Shown here one piece after another: positions 46,454 to 58,700 of a stretch of 64,000 bases of DNA. This stretch comes from Pomphorhynchus laevis (Eukaryota > Acanthocephala > Palaeacanthocephala > Echinorhynchida > Pomphorhynchidae). A program made the position numbers and the translations under genes. The stretch is from NCBI GenBank assembly GCA_012934845.2, contig WNNJ02003537.1:141641-205640 (forward strand), given 5' to 3'. Below the pieces are notes generated by a model. It ran no database searches. It saw only the letters and a program-made list of their open reading frames with translations, and had not been told where the DNA came from. Positions within the stretch are counted from its first letter, which is position 1. Each line of letters begins with the position of its first letter.

Positions 46454-47359
46454 ATGGAATTTAGCTGGTTCCTCCAGAAATATTCCGCCAATAAAATACA
46501 ACGATCTGTTAGTGACGACTGCTTTATAGATAGATTGAACCACATATACACATCATTTGTAATTCTATTCTTTGCCATAATATTAACTACCAAGCAATAC
46601 GTAGGTGATCCCATAGACTGCTGGGGTCCCGCTGAATTGAAAGGAAGTTATGAAAAATATATGGAGAGTTACTGCTGGCTAAAGAACACGTATACTATGA
46701 GAGAGGACAATCAATTATCACTGGATTTAAGGAAAATGAATGAAATAAAATACTATCAATGGACTCCGCTTATATTGGTTATGCAGGCAGCGGTTTTTTA
46801 CTTTCCAAAGATACTATGAAGGACATTAGGCCCAAGAATATCAGGAATTAATTTGTATGATATTGCAACAGTGGCTCATAAATCAGTACAATATAACGAA
46901 GCTGAGTACAATCAAAACGATATGCGCTATATGGTAAAATCATTTGAACGGATGATTTTAACGGATAGTATGCGTGCTAAAATAGTAAACCTTAGACAAC
47001 GCTTTTGCAAACCAGCTTATATCTCAACATCTGGATCCAGGCTTTGTTATTTGTATATTTTTATAAAACTTGTGTGGATATGTATTTCAATTGGACAAAT
47101 TTTGGCTATGAATGCTTTGCTTTCAAATTATAAAGATATGTATGGGATAAAATTATTGAGGTCCTTTTTAAGTGAACAAACAGAACTTCAGTCATCCTAT
47201 TTCCCGAAAGTTACATTTTGTGATTTTGAGATCCGCGAAATCGGATATACACACCATTATACAGTGCAATGCGTATTGCGAGCCAATCTTCTTAACGAAA
47301 TTGCCTATACAGTCATATGGTTTTGGATTACGATAGTCTTGGTGGCGTCAATTATGTAA
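46454..47359 (+). pseudogene. Innexin (gap-junction channel protein), interrupted and 3'-truncated copy
   Basis: Innexins form gap junctions and hemichannels in invertebrates through four membrane segments. Seen: an N-terminal DDCFIDRLNHIYTSF, TM1 ending in KQYVGDPIDCWGP (the YVG.PI.CW signature), extracellular Cys in YCWLKNTYT, YYQWTPLILVMQAAVFYFP (TM2), a long cytoplasmic loop, TM3 near YIFIKLVWICISIGQILA, a second extracellular loop with VTFCDFEIR and YTVQCVL, and the start of TM4 (IWFWITIVLVAS). A single in-frame TGA at 46817-46819 occupies the position of the conserved Trp after TM2 (FPKIL-stop-RTLG); the same frame resumes at once. The 3' end is cut within TM4, where a 28-bp copy of the TM1 region supplies the stop at 47357-47359. 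It has no introns and lies between inverted repeats, so a relocated copy is likely. A functional gene using read-through is less likely. Confidence 0.88.
46558..46585 (+). repeat. 28-bp repeat, source copy in innexin TM1
   Basis: Identical to 47355-47382. This copy is in frame within the membrane segment SFVILFFAIILT. Confidence 0.85.
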
Positions 47360-47382
47360 TTCTATTCTTTGCCATAATATTA
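47355..47382 (+). repeat. 28-bp repeat, displaced copy at innexin 3' end
   Basis: Identical to 46558-46585; it replaces the rest of TM4 and provides the TAA that ends the frame. Confidence 0.85.
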
Positions 47383-48545
47383 GATATAATATACTAATAT
47401 ATTAGTATCTCTAATGTATTACGTATCTCCATATGAAAACAAAATGAATGCTGTATTTATCTTAAATAACAGCTTGTTATTAAAAATAATTTCCATTTAT
47501 ATTATCTTAATCATTGCACCACATATACACGTTAGCTATTTCCTTATATCACAACGAACTATCTTTCCTTTTCAGCTTATATAACATTTAGATTTATATA
47601 TCGTGCTATTTAAATCTATATTAAGACACATTAAATGGTCACCTTCCACGATAAAAGTGGAGACAAAAATTCAGGCATAAAAATAGGAAGCAGAATTTTC
47701 CTATTGAGGTGATATATACCTTTAATGTGTTGCTATTTTTAGAATGTAATGGATGTAATGGATATTATGTTTAATACAGCATAATTAATTAAAATATTAT
47801 TATATCTAAATACTTGCAGAGTTAGTCACAAATAATCGATCGCAGGTATTTTGCAAAAATTTATTTAAAAGTCCAAATCAAAGCTAACAAGTCAAGTAAA
47901 AACCATTTTCTTAAAAGAATCCAATAATTGCAAAGTTTTTTACTGAAATTTAATTTTGATGAATTAAAATTTCACTTTAATTCAAATTTAATCGAATTCC
48001 ACTCTTATTATATTTTAACTTTAAAATATTTAAAGTTAACTTTAAATTCAATTTTTTACTTCAGAATAAAATCGAACAGTATTTTGTTTTTAATTCAATT
48101 TCGGATATGAACGTCTAAATGATTATTTTTCGATTTCATTCGTTATATTTTAATTGTTTACTTTTAAATTTAAATTAATTTTAAAATTAACTGTTTACTT
48201 TTTTCTATTATTAAATTGATAATGATTTGTTTAATTTCAAATTTACTCAAATATGGTCACACCATAAAAATTTGTCTAGAAACGTTTTCTAATATAAATG
48301 TGTTTTTTTTTAAATATAGAATTTATTATGATGCCATAATATTTTTACTTTAGCGTACACGTGGGAAACAGGGGATATTTTTTAACTACTAAAAGCATTT
48401 CGTCAATATTCAGATGTAGCAAATCCATCATCATGAAATTGCATGTTGATGCCAACATGTAGCATGCTAGCATCATATCATTTGTTGAGTAATTCAATAT
48501 CAAATTGATATCACAAGTCAATTTTGTTTAAAAATAATTGATGTT
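47383..48545. other. Spacer between innexin copy and right inverted arm
   Basis: AT-rich. CACATATACACGTTAG at 47521 faintly echoes CACATATACACATCAT at 46541. No gene is seen. Confidence 0.4.
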
Positions 48546-49001
48546 TTTATTTTAATATTTCGCTAGCTGCTGCTAGCATCAAAAGGCATACAATTTGTTC
48601 ATCAAATGGTACAGATGAACACATTTTGTTCTTTTTTTCTTCTGATTTTGCAGCTAGCGAAATATAAAAATAGAATATAAAAAGAAAATTTGATGTAAAA
48701 GAAAAATAACGGAGGTGATTTGCATTAGCCTAAATGATGATCATTTCAGGAAATAAACCAGAACTTACTCTGAAATTAAATCCTCGAATGATAGCTGGGC
48801 AATTTTTAGTATCACCTAATGGTTAAATAGACGTTGTTTATTATTGACTGTTTTTTGTACTATTTTTAAGTGCTTTTTAATTTCAGATTGGATAACCCTT
48901 GATAATGGTGTGCCCACATGTCTCCGAAATTTTGGATCAAAATTGTGAAATAAATAATACTTTGCGCCTTATTAAGCACGATTGGAGACACCAACAATGA
49001 T
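48546..49001 (-). repeat. 456-bp inverted-repeat arm, right of innexin
   Basis: Mirror of 45605-46060; a base difference near 48987 (GAGACA against GAAACA in the mirrored arm) shows that it is not a purely artificial copy. Confidence 0.92.
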
Positions 49002-49079
49002 CCTATTAACAATGATAAACAACGATAAGCTCAAGATGTTTATAATGACATTAGCTACCTTGCATCAATGGAAATTAAG

Positions 49080-49270
49080 TTTTGAGATGTAGTACATCAA
49101 AATCCTTCTTGGAAAATTGTCTATATAATAATGTTGTACCGGATTATGCAAAACTTAAAAGTGGCATACGTTACTTCGACGGTTCAACATTACAAATGAA
49201 AATACGAAAACAACTGCTTAAGTTTTCAAATAGAAATAAATTAACAATTTCAAAAGTGTATAATAAATGA
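49080..49270 (+). mobile_element. PLE N-terminal fragment
   Basis: Encodes STSKSFLENCLYNNVVPDYA, KLKSGIRYFDG and LQMKIRKQLLKFSNRN. The pattern FL..C....V.P....K is like the start of cnidarian-type PLE proteins. Recognition is by memory only. Confidence 0.45.
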
Positions 49271-49386
49271 TATTTTCGATTTATTTACAATATAATTTCA
49301 TAATTTATGGTTTATAATGATAAAATTTGTTGAATACGATGTTCAATTAATATTTGCATTGAAAATACAGTTATATTAGTAATTAT

Positions 49387-49475
49387 ATAGGCCCAACGCG
49401 AAAGAAAGACGAAGAACACTGCTAGATGCCGTTTCGTCATCACTATGACTCATCAGTGCCAGTTCCCTCACGAAA
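49387..49475 (-). ncRNA. Hammerhead-ribozyme-like core
   Basis: On the - strand, CTGATGA (49456-49450) is followed by GTCA, a 6-base loop, TGAC and GAAAC, giving conserved box 1, a 4-bp stem II and conserved box 2 of a hammerhead. GGCATCTAGCAGTG follows. Flush stems I and III with a cleavage triplet could not be drawn, so activity is open. Hammerheads are known from PLE terminal repeats. Confidence 0.45.
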
Positions 49476-50756
49476 TAATCTGTATTGCATATTTCACATT
49501 AATTTTATTCTGGGATGTTTTCCTAAAATATTCTTGGAAATGGCTTTCCTCGATACTCTGGGGATGGTATTAGTATTAATATAAAATATTATATTATAAT
49601 GTTTTAATAAAATTATTAGCATATTTTCTAAAAGCTACTATTGACTTGTTAGAATATGAATACGTTCAGAAATTAACTACTCGTTTGGTAACAGTCTTAA
49701 TGATTTATGACTAATAATTATAAATTATAAAATGTAAAACACGAATAGCTTACCATTTATTACGGGGTATACAATCTGAAACAGTATTGAATGTTATTAG
49801 AATTTACAAATAAACCTTGTTTGAAAGAGCAAACATAAGTACTTTAATTTATAAAGGTATACAACATGGTTAATAAATAAAAGAGCATTGCTTTACCACA
49901 ATGAATTACTTGTAAACGACAATATCTGATGACACTCGTAAACGGGGAGGAGTGAATAAAGCATTGATACGAAATTACAAAGAAATCATGGACAATATGA
50001 TTTTTCTTGTTGAGGAATATTTACCGAATATTAGAATAATATATTAACCATTGGAAATTTGTCTGACTACAGTTGAATACTTCTCATCTGCACAAATGCC
50101 GCATTCTCTTTTGCTACCTTAGATGGAGACATATGCAATTTATAAAACGACATATCCGATTTGTTAAAAATTCATATTTATGCAGCTTATTAAATAGCAT
50201 AAAAATCGTTAATTAGTTTAATAATATAATTTATTTATAGAAATTAATAAATTTCTATACATGAATAATAAATAATTACAATTATGAATCAGATGAACAC
50301 ATTATATTAGATGAACATATTATAATAAGAGATATATTTCGTATTATCCAACTTGAAGAAACAGTTAATAAGAACGATAAGAAGAAAGTATGGAAGATGA
50401 GATTATTAAGTTCAACGAAAATCAGAGTTGAGAGTAAAGATAAGCCAGATCGATGAAGAATAACAAATTTTGAAGGTAAATGGATATGGGATATTTGCAT
50501 AAAAATTTAAAAGATTAAATGATGAATTACGTGTAAATTTTACTGCATTGTTAAGTAGTCACAAAATATATAAAAAAAGTCCTGTGAATAAAATTTTTCA
50601 ATTTTTATAGAAATAATAAAGTCAATTAATAATAATGTCAGAAAACCTTTTGTCACGCGAATTGTGTCTTATGCGTTGGTGAAAGTAAATGGGTGAAAAT
50701 CTTTGAGATATTCAAAGATTAAAATAGACAGAGAAATTTTGATCAAATAGCGTCAT
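49476..50756. other. Intergenic spacer
   Basis: AT-rich without recognised genes. No structured repeats are seen. Confidence 0.45.
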
Positions 50757-51960
50757 CAAGTTAAATAACTTTCAAAGATAGTGCTGACTACAACAAATAT
50801 ACTTAGATCATATTTATCTATACTTTTTTAACGACAATCCGTCGTCAAATTATATTTTAAAACTAAACATATTATAATGTTTAAACTTTAAAATATAAAG
50901 TTTAATATATATTATTTACAATAATATAAACTTTAAGTATTCGGAACAAGAGTTTAATTTTCACTTAGTAATTTACTTTTTATAAAGGATTTATATACTT
51001 TATAAATAATATAAAGTATATAAATAGTATATATAATATACTATTATATAGTATTTATATACTTGATTTACATAAATTATATAATATTATATATAATATC
51101 ATCTCAACTTTATTTACATAAAGTTAAAGAATAAAAATAATATTTTTTTAGTTAAATTCAAATTTTTGATAGCTAATTGCTAACATCCCCAGGACAAATT
51201 TATTAATAGAAATATTTATTTTTCACTTTTTTATTGGTTGTTATTTGATGGTATCAAATAATCAAGACATTTTAAAAATTATTATTAAATTTATTGTTTA
51301 CCCATTTTTAAATTATTTTAAATTAGTGGAAAGATTGAAAATGTTATTTTTATTAAAGTCAAATTTTCGATAGCTAACTGCAATCATCTTCAGGGCAAAA
51401 TTATAAAAAATGAACAAATCAAAATATATAGTTAGTTCATGACGCAGCAAATCAAAGTGTTCAAAATCCTCTCCAGAATCTTGCTTACCACAGCGTAGTA
51501 GATCAAACAACTAGATGTGCTCCTCCTTTTTTGAAACAAACAATTAAACATTGAAAGTTTAATAGGTACCAAATGAAGCGAATAATATTTGAGATCATAA
51601 TAAAATTTAAATTAAAATAAATAAGTATAGTTTAAAGAATAATTCTTAACAGCGCTGGTTCCTGTTTCTTTTTTAACAGAATATCTATGTCAGTCTATAC
51701 TTTAGCCAAACCCTGCCCTGTTTGTCTTATATAAACCTCATCGCAATCCCACATGGTATTTGATATACAATACTATTTTGATTGTAATCAGGTTTACGTT
51801 TAAAAAAGCTTTTATTTCGGGCATTTTTCTGTTATAAACATTTGTTTTTTTCTGCGCCTTTCCGAACAATTTATATGCTTTATCATTTTGGTATTTTATT
51901 TATTATTAATATAGGATACATTTATGCATTTTGATTCTAGTTGAAGCCCTACTAGTTTCG
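50757..51960 (-). mobile_element. PLE 3' half with GIY-YIG-type endonuclease; left arm of 1,204-bp inverted repeat
   Basis: Read on the - strand: [10 protein letters not shown] then [15 protein letters not shown] (the YKIPC.DC...YIGQTG signature of GIY-YIG in PLEs), [19 protein letters not shown] and a tail with CTGAAGATGATTGCAGTTAG. Ends at 51960 in the inner direction. Exactly colinear with 53872-55075 (coordinates sum to 105832). 5'-truncated and interrupted. Confidence 0.88.
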
Positions 51961-52512
51961 ATATTTAAATATTGTAATATTAAATTTATAATTTAAATAT
52001 TGGAAAAATGAGTTTTAAAAAATTATTTTTAATAATTGTTTCTTAATTGTATAAAACTTCAAATGTTATTTCAGATGTAAATATTTTGAATGCCAAACTC
52101 AAATCAAATGAAGTCTTAGCTATTCTTAGAGTCTACGTTAAACTTTTAACTAAACAATAGTTTAGTTTGTATTATTTTGGAATGATCACAACACCAATAT
52201 AATTAAACCTTGTTTAATAAAATCGGTCAGCAAATACAAGCGTGTCTTGTTTAATTTTTTATATTTTAAAAATTCCAATATCAAATTTTATTCTGCAGTA
52301 GTCGACAACATTTAAAAATACTCCGATTTGTTTTCATTCTTCAAATCTGAGCGTTCCGTAAATATTTTTAAGAGTAAAAATCAGATGAACATATTTTTTA
52401 CAATTTGCTATCTCTTGTTTCTTAACATCGAATTTGTAAAAAATACAAGATGAAATTAACACGCAAAAATCTATTATGCATCAAATAAGTTCACCGATTT
52501 GATATCGTAACT
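51961..52512. other. Spacer downstream of MTRF1L
   Basis: AT-rich flank between the polyadenylation signal and the left arm; nothing is recognised. Confidence 0.45.
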
Positions 52513-52518
52513 TTTATT
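52513..52518 (-). terminator. MTRF1L: MTRF1L polyadenylation signal
   Basis: An AATAAA hexamer on the - strand begins 27 bases after the stop codon, well before the left inverted-repeat arm at 51960. Confidence 0.6.
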
Positions 52519-52544
52519 CGGCTGATAGACAACTTTTGAATAAA

Positions 52545-52797
52545 TCACTTTTTTAAGCTTAGAAGCCATTCATCAATCTTTTTATTAGCTGTGAGTTCAG
52601 CTAAAGTATGGTATGATGAGTCTGCATTAAAATAGTTCTCCAAATTAAACACATTTGCTGGAACTCTGTGATCCGTAACTCGATCCTGTGGAAAGTTGTA
52701 AGTGCGAATTTTTTCATTCCTGTCAAAATGGCCAAATTGGTTCTTAATACTTTGTCGTCGTATTGATTGCCTTGCATTTGATTGAATATCAGCTAAA
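52545..52797 (-). CDS. MTRF1L: Release factor terminal exon
   Basis: Encodes [39 protein letters not shown] and a tail ending in WLLSLKK before TGA. The RTYNFPQ.RVTDHR block is diagnostic for RF1/RF2. This exon sits alone in the 1.9-kb spacer of a 1,204-bp inverted repeat. Confidence 0.93.
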
Positions 52798-55700
52798 CTA
52801 AAATTTACGTTAAGCTATAGCAAAACAACAGATGAAATTATTTGAAAAATATTTATAATATATAATACATTATAATATATATTATCTTATAATATATAAT
52901 AAATATAATATAAAATATAATATATTATATTTTACAATATATTATATTATTATATAATATATTATTTAATATATAACATATTATAATAAATAATATATAT
53001 AATATTTAATGATAAAATATTAATTCGCATACCACTACATCTTTTCAAATTATTTTCTTTTCTGAAAAGACTCGTTTTCAACCAAGACCGGTTCAAAAGG
53101 GTTGATGTCAGGAAAGGCATCCTACTGTAAACATACCACTCCAATCTCTTAAAATGATAAATCAAAACAAAATCTTACGAAAAGCGCTGCTGAGAGGCAG
53201 ATGCAAAGTGTAAAACGGAGATGATGACCTAAGAAAAGATATAAAGACTTTGTGGATGAGAACATAAGATTAAAAAATATAAGCTTAAAAACAGTAACGG
53301 ATCGACCGAATAGAGATGGTGCGACCCCGAATATGAACAAGCATGAAGAAAGAATGCTTAAACTATAGATGATGCTAGTAGTCAGTCGGAAATGTCAACA
53401 AATAATAAGTAAACTACTACACATGACTTATTTTAAAATATAAGTGATTATATTTATAATTATACTAATTGCATTCATATTTATAAATATTTATGATATT
53501 TATTATATTTATAATTATATTTTAATTATATATATAATTATAATATATTATATATAGCATAAATTACCCAATATGATAATAAATATATAAGATATAATAT
53601 ATTATATTATCTATAATACACAAACCTGTATATATTATATAGAGGTTTGTGAATTTTTGTAAAATATACATAAAACAATGATTTCAGTTTCTTGAAATGA
53701 ATATATTTAATAAGGTTTCTCCGCTTCATCTCTTTTCCTTAGATGCAAGGAAATCTGCTCTAGTATCTATATAAAAAGAAGAGGGATTATATCATTAATA
53801 AGAGCTGGATATCTACTGGATATCCCACTCGGGCAATCAAAAATTTAATTTCAAAGAAAATAATGTAAAGACGAAACTAGTAGGGCTTCAACTAGAATCA
53901 AAATGCATAAATGTATCCTATATTAATAATAAATAAAACACCAAAATGATAAAGCATATAAATTGTTCGGAAAGGCGCAGAAAAAAACAAATGTTTATAA
54001 CAGAAAAATGCCCGAAATAAAAGCTTTTTTAAACGTAAACCTGATTACAATCAAAATAGTATTGTATATCAAATACCATGTGGGATTGCGATGAGGTTTA
54101 TATAAGACAAACAGGGCAGGGTTTGGCTAAAGTATAGACTGACATAGATATTCTGTTAAAAAAGAAACAGGAACCAGCGCTGTTAAGAATTATTCTTTAA
54201 ACTATACTTATTTATTTTAATTTAAATTTTATTATGATCTCAAATATTATTCGCTTCATTTGGTACCTATTAAACTTTCAATGTTTAATTGTTTGTTTCA
54301 AAAAAGGAGGAGCACATCTAGTTGTTTGATCTACTACGCTGTGGTAAGCAAGATTCTGGAGAGGATTTTGAACACTTTGATTTGCTGCGTCATGAACTAA
54401 CTATATATTTTGATTTGTTCATTTTTTATAATTTTGCCCTGAAGATGATTGCAGTTAGCTATCGAAAATTTGACTTTAATAAAAATAACATTTTCAATCT
54501 TTCCACTAATTTAAAATAATTTAAAAATGGGTAAACAATAAATTTAATAATAATTTTTAAAATGTCTTGATTATTTGATACCATCAAATAACAACCAATA
54601 AAAAAGTGAAAAATAAATATTTCTATTAATAAATTTGTCCTGGGGATGTTAGCAATTAGCTATCAAAAATTTGAATTTAACTAAAAAAATATTATTTTTA
54701 TTCTTTAACTTTATGTAAATAAAGTTGAGATGATATTATATATAATATTATATAATTTATGTAAATCAAGTATATAAATACTATATAATAGTATATTATA
54801 TATACTATTTATATACTTTATATTATTTATAAAGTATATAAATCCTTTATAAAAAGTAAATTACTAAGTGAAAATTAAACTCTTGTTCCGAATACTTAAA
54901 GTTTATATTATTGTAAATAATATATATTAAACTTTATATTTTAAAGTTTAAACATTATAATATGTTTAGTTTTAAAATATAATTTGACGACGGATTGTCG
55001 TTAAAAAAGTATAGATAAATATGATCTAAGTATATTTGTTGTAGTCAGCACTATCTTTGAAAGTTATTTAACTTGAAAGCCGACTTGATATTTTTGTAAG
55101 ATCATTTCTAAATGTTCATAAAAGTTAGTCTTAAACTAATAAAATTCAAAATAATTCAAAGAAGACTAGTTGCATTTTAAGTGCAACTCTGTCAACCGTG
55201 ACAATAATTACGCTTATAATTATAGCGTAATTCTCAATCGTGAATGATGGTTACGTTCGGACACTGTAACACAAATGGATAGTGGAGAGACAGTCATTTA
55301 GTTTAATCAACACTCCTAAAGCATGGACCGAATCGTACAAACTCATCTGTTGGCTCTAAAAAAATACTTTTGATAAAAATAATAATTTCACTCTCTCCGC
55401 TAATTAAAAATAATTTAAAAATTAGTGGATAATCAATTTATAATAATTTTAATTATAAATATTATTTAATAATGATCAATCATTTGTAATAATATTAAAT
55501 AATAACTAATTAAAAACCTGTAAAAATATTTATTTCTAAAATATTTCGTAAGCGTAAACTTCTAACGTTTTAATTTGTCTTGAATGATATAAAAATGTGA
55601 ATTAATTCAATTGCTCATTGAGAGAGCAATAGCTTTGAATTCAAATTATAATCAAATAAATTAGAATATTGAATTGTAATTAATTTCAATTCCAATTTGA

Positions 55701-58700
55701 ATTAATATATAAATATACGTCACAGAAATTACATATTATCGAAATACGTGTGTATTTCGATAATATGTAGATATGATATGATATGATATAATATGATAAT
55801 ATATAATTATCTACATAATTAATTTGTAGATAATTTTTATCTACAAACCTAATCTGTAACGCTCGAATTGCTTCTTCTTTGTTTGCGGATTGAAGTCGGG
55901 AACCCGATCTGGTGATTGTTATTCCTGAAATCAAAAATTTTCAATTATGATTTTTCTTTAAAAAGCAAACGCGAAGCAACTAACCAGATGGTATATGTTG
56001 AATTCTGACACCAGATTGTGTTTTGTTAGCGTGTTGTCCACCTGGTCCACGACTGGAAAACGTCCAAACTTTAATATCATTCTCAGTAACTTCAATATTG
56101 GAATGCTAACAATTAAAGTTACTAAAAATATTTTTAGATACTAAAAAATAACTAGCTTTACAAAGTTGAAATTGTTTATCTCTTTCAATTTCTAAGCTTT
56201 TATCATGTTTTTATTGATGAATAGACCCTAGAAAATGTATTATTTTTTGAGTAAGCTATTTTTAAAATGACAACTAAATGCTAACGAATTACTAATTATT
56301 ATAACACGTAAATAGAATACGGTTTTTAAACCGAGCTTGTCCCATTTACAGCCTTGTTTGTTATTTTTACAAGATTTGACGCATTTCAGTATGACCCCTC
56401 TCCTTTGTAGTTATCTTCGAAAATTGTAAACGTACCTTGTCAAAAGTTTACAAACTTATTGGCTATTTTAACGAAATGATGCATATCATTTCAGTATGAC
56501 CCCTTTCCTTTGTAGTTATCTTCGAAAATTGTAAACGTACCTTGTCGCGTTTACAAACTTATTGGCTATTTTAACGAAATGATGCATATCCAAATTTGAT
56601 GCATATCCAAGAAATGTACTTTGCAAACATCTCCAAGAAATTTCTTGAACGTAAATTTACTAGCAAATGTACTAACAACATGTAAATTTACATATCAAAT
56701 TTCAAATAAGCATCGTAAAAACTAGTCATAAAACTCAGTAAAGGTGATCCGCTCCGACGCTCTGGTATTTTGCTTATCAGAACGTAGTAGGGATCTGCGA
56801 AATGTTCTTCGACAGCTGTTGCTAACTTGTCACGCTTACAACCTATTGTTAACAGGCTTTGATTTATCTCACTATGACTCCGGTACTTTGTGGTCATCTC
56901 CGAGAAATTGATATGAAATTATGGCTTCGCTTTATGGTTTTCATGATACGTTTTATGTAGTGAGGATACCTTTTCGCTTGACCGGTTCATATTATGTATA
57001 CTCATACTAATCAGGCACACGTACATCTTAACGTTATATTTTTACTTGCTCTAATTTCTCCAATTATAGCTTTTGCGCAACTGACAAGTTGACAGGAAGT
57101 CAAGTTTCACTGATATACAAAAAAATAAAACATATTTACATCAAATTTTAAAATGATACCATTCCGTGTGAATTTTGTTAGTCATTTTTAGCCAGAAGCG
57201 GAAGAACGACGAAAAACACTGCTAGATGCCGTTTCGTCATCACTATGACTAATCAATGCCAGTTCCCTCCCACTGCTGGATGGTATCATTTTAAAATTCA
57301 TATAAGAAGTTAGCCGATACTATAGATACCTTGCGCTGGCATTTGCCAATACTTTTGCGCTTATGATCCTATTCGGTAAAGCGGTAGTGCTTATTCAGCA
57401 CTCAATTATGATGTTACTAGAGGTTTTCTAGTACATCATTCACATGATGCGTTGATAGAGCCGTCTGCTAGTCCTTCACTGCATCCAACAGTGAGAGGGA
57501 ACTGGCACTGACGAGTCAATGTGATGACGAAACGGCATCTAGCAGTGTTTATCGTCGTTCTTCCGCGTCTGGCTAAATATTTACATCAAGTTTTGAAATT
57601 TCTCGTTTTTATAAGTTGTTTTTCTGGTCCATTATTTAAAGAAAGTTATTACTAAATTTCTCTTCGTTTTTAATCTGATTGTAGATTATAGGCATTTTCG
57701 TTATTCCGAAAAAGGTTTAAAACGTTTTTAATTAATCCGGAAAATGTTTTACAAACATTTTATTCGGTCAAGTTTACAAAATAAAAAGACACTTTAGAAA
57801 CTGACACAATACTGTATTTTGCAAACATCTCCAAGAAATTCACATGAAAGTTAATACCTTAAATCGCAAGTTGTAATAAGACAATTTGAACGATTCTAAT
57901 ATTAAATTGTAACAAACCTGGTAATTACTGATTATAATGCATAACTTTTTAAATCTGAAAGCATATTAATTTAGAACTTACAAACTTTATTTAGATGAAT
58001 ACAATTTTTATCATTTTAGTTTGTACTTTGTATTTTACTGGGATAAAATAAACGGTTTTATACTTCGATTTTTAAAGTCCGCTGAGGAGATAAAACCTTT
58101 TACGTGAAAATGTGTAAACAACAAATTTTTAAAGATTAATTTATGAAATGTTTGGTAACTTAAATGACTTATAAAACCTTTATAGTAAATAAACATAAAA
58201 TTAATAGATTTCAAATTTTTATTAAAATAATAATTTATTCAAAGAAAGAAATTCCCAAAATAAGTAATTTCTATATTATGTGAGATTTCCATCAATTGAT
58301 TAATTAATTGATAATTAATCAACAAATCAAATTAATAAATTAATTGGCAAAACATTAATGTTTTGAACGAAACAGTCCATTTACTGTAACAACAGAGAAT
58401 ATATAGTAATAATATACAATATAAAATAAAGAATGAAAGTATAAAAAAGAATGATAAGATTAAGTAAAATATAGCTTGTATTATATATTTTAGATTATTC
58501 GCTGATAATTAATTTAAAAAATTTCATTTATGAAATTAATTAAAAATAAAGAACGTTTTAGAAAAATTATTACAAATCTAATTGCAAATAAAAATAAAAA
58601 GTTATCTACTCTATAAAAGGATAACAACTCACAATCTCAAGTATAATCAAATGTCGATCATTCATTTATATATGGAAATCTAAAAAACAAACTTGCCTGA

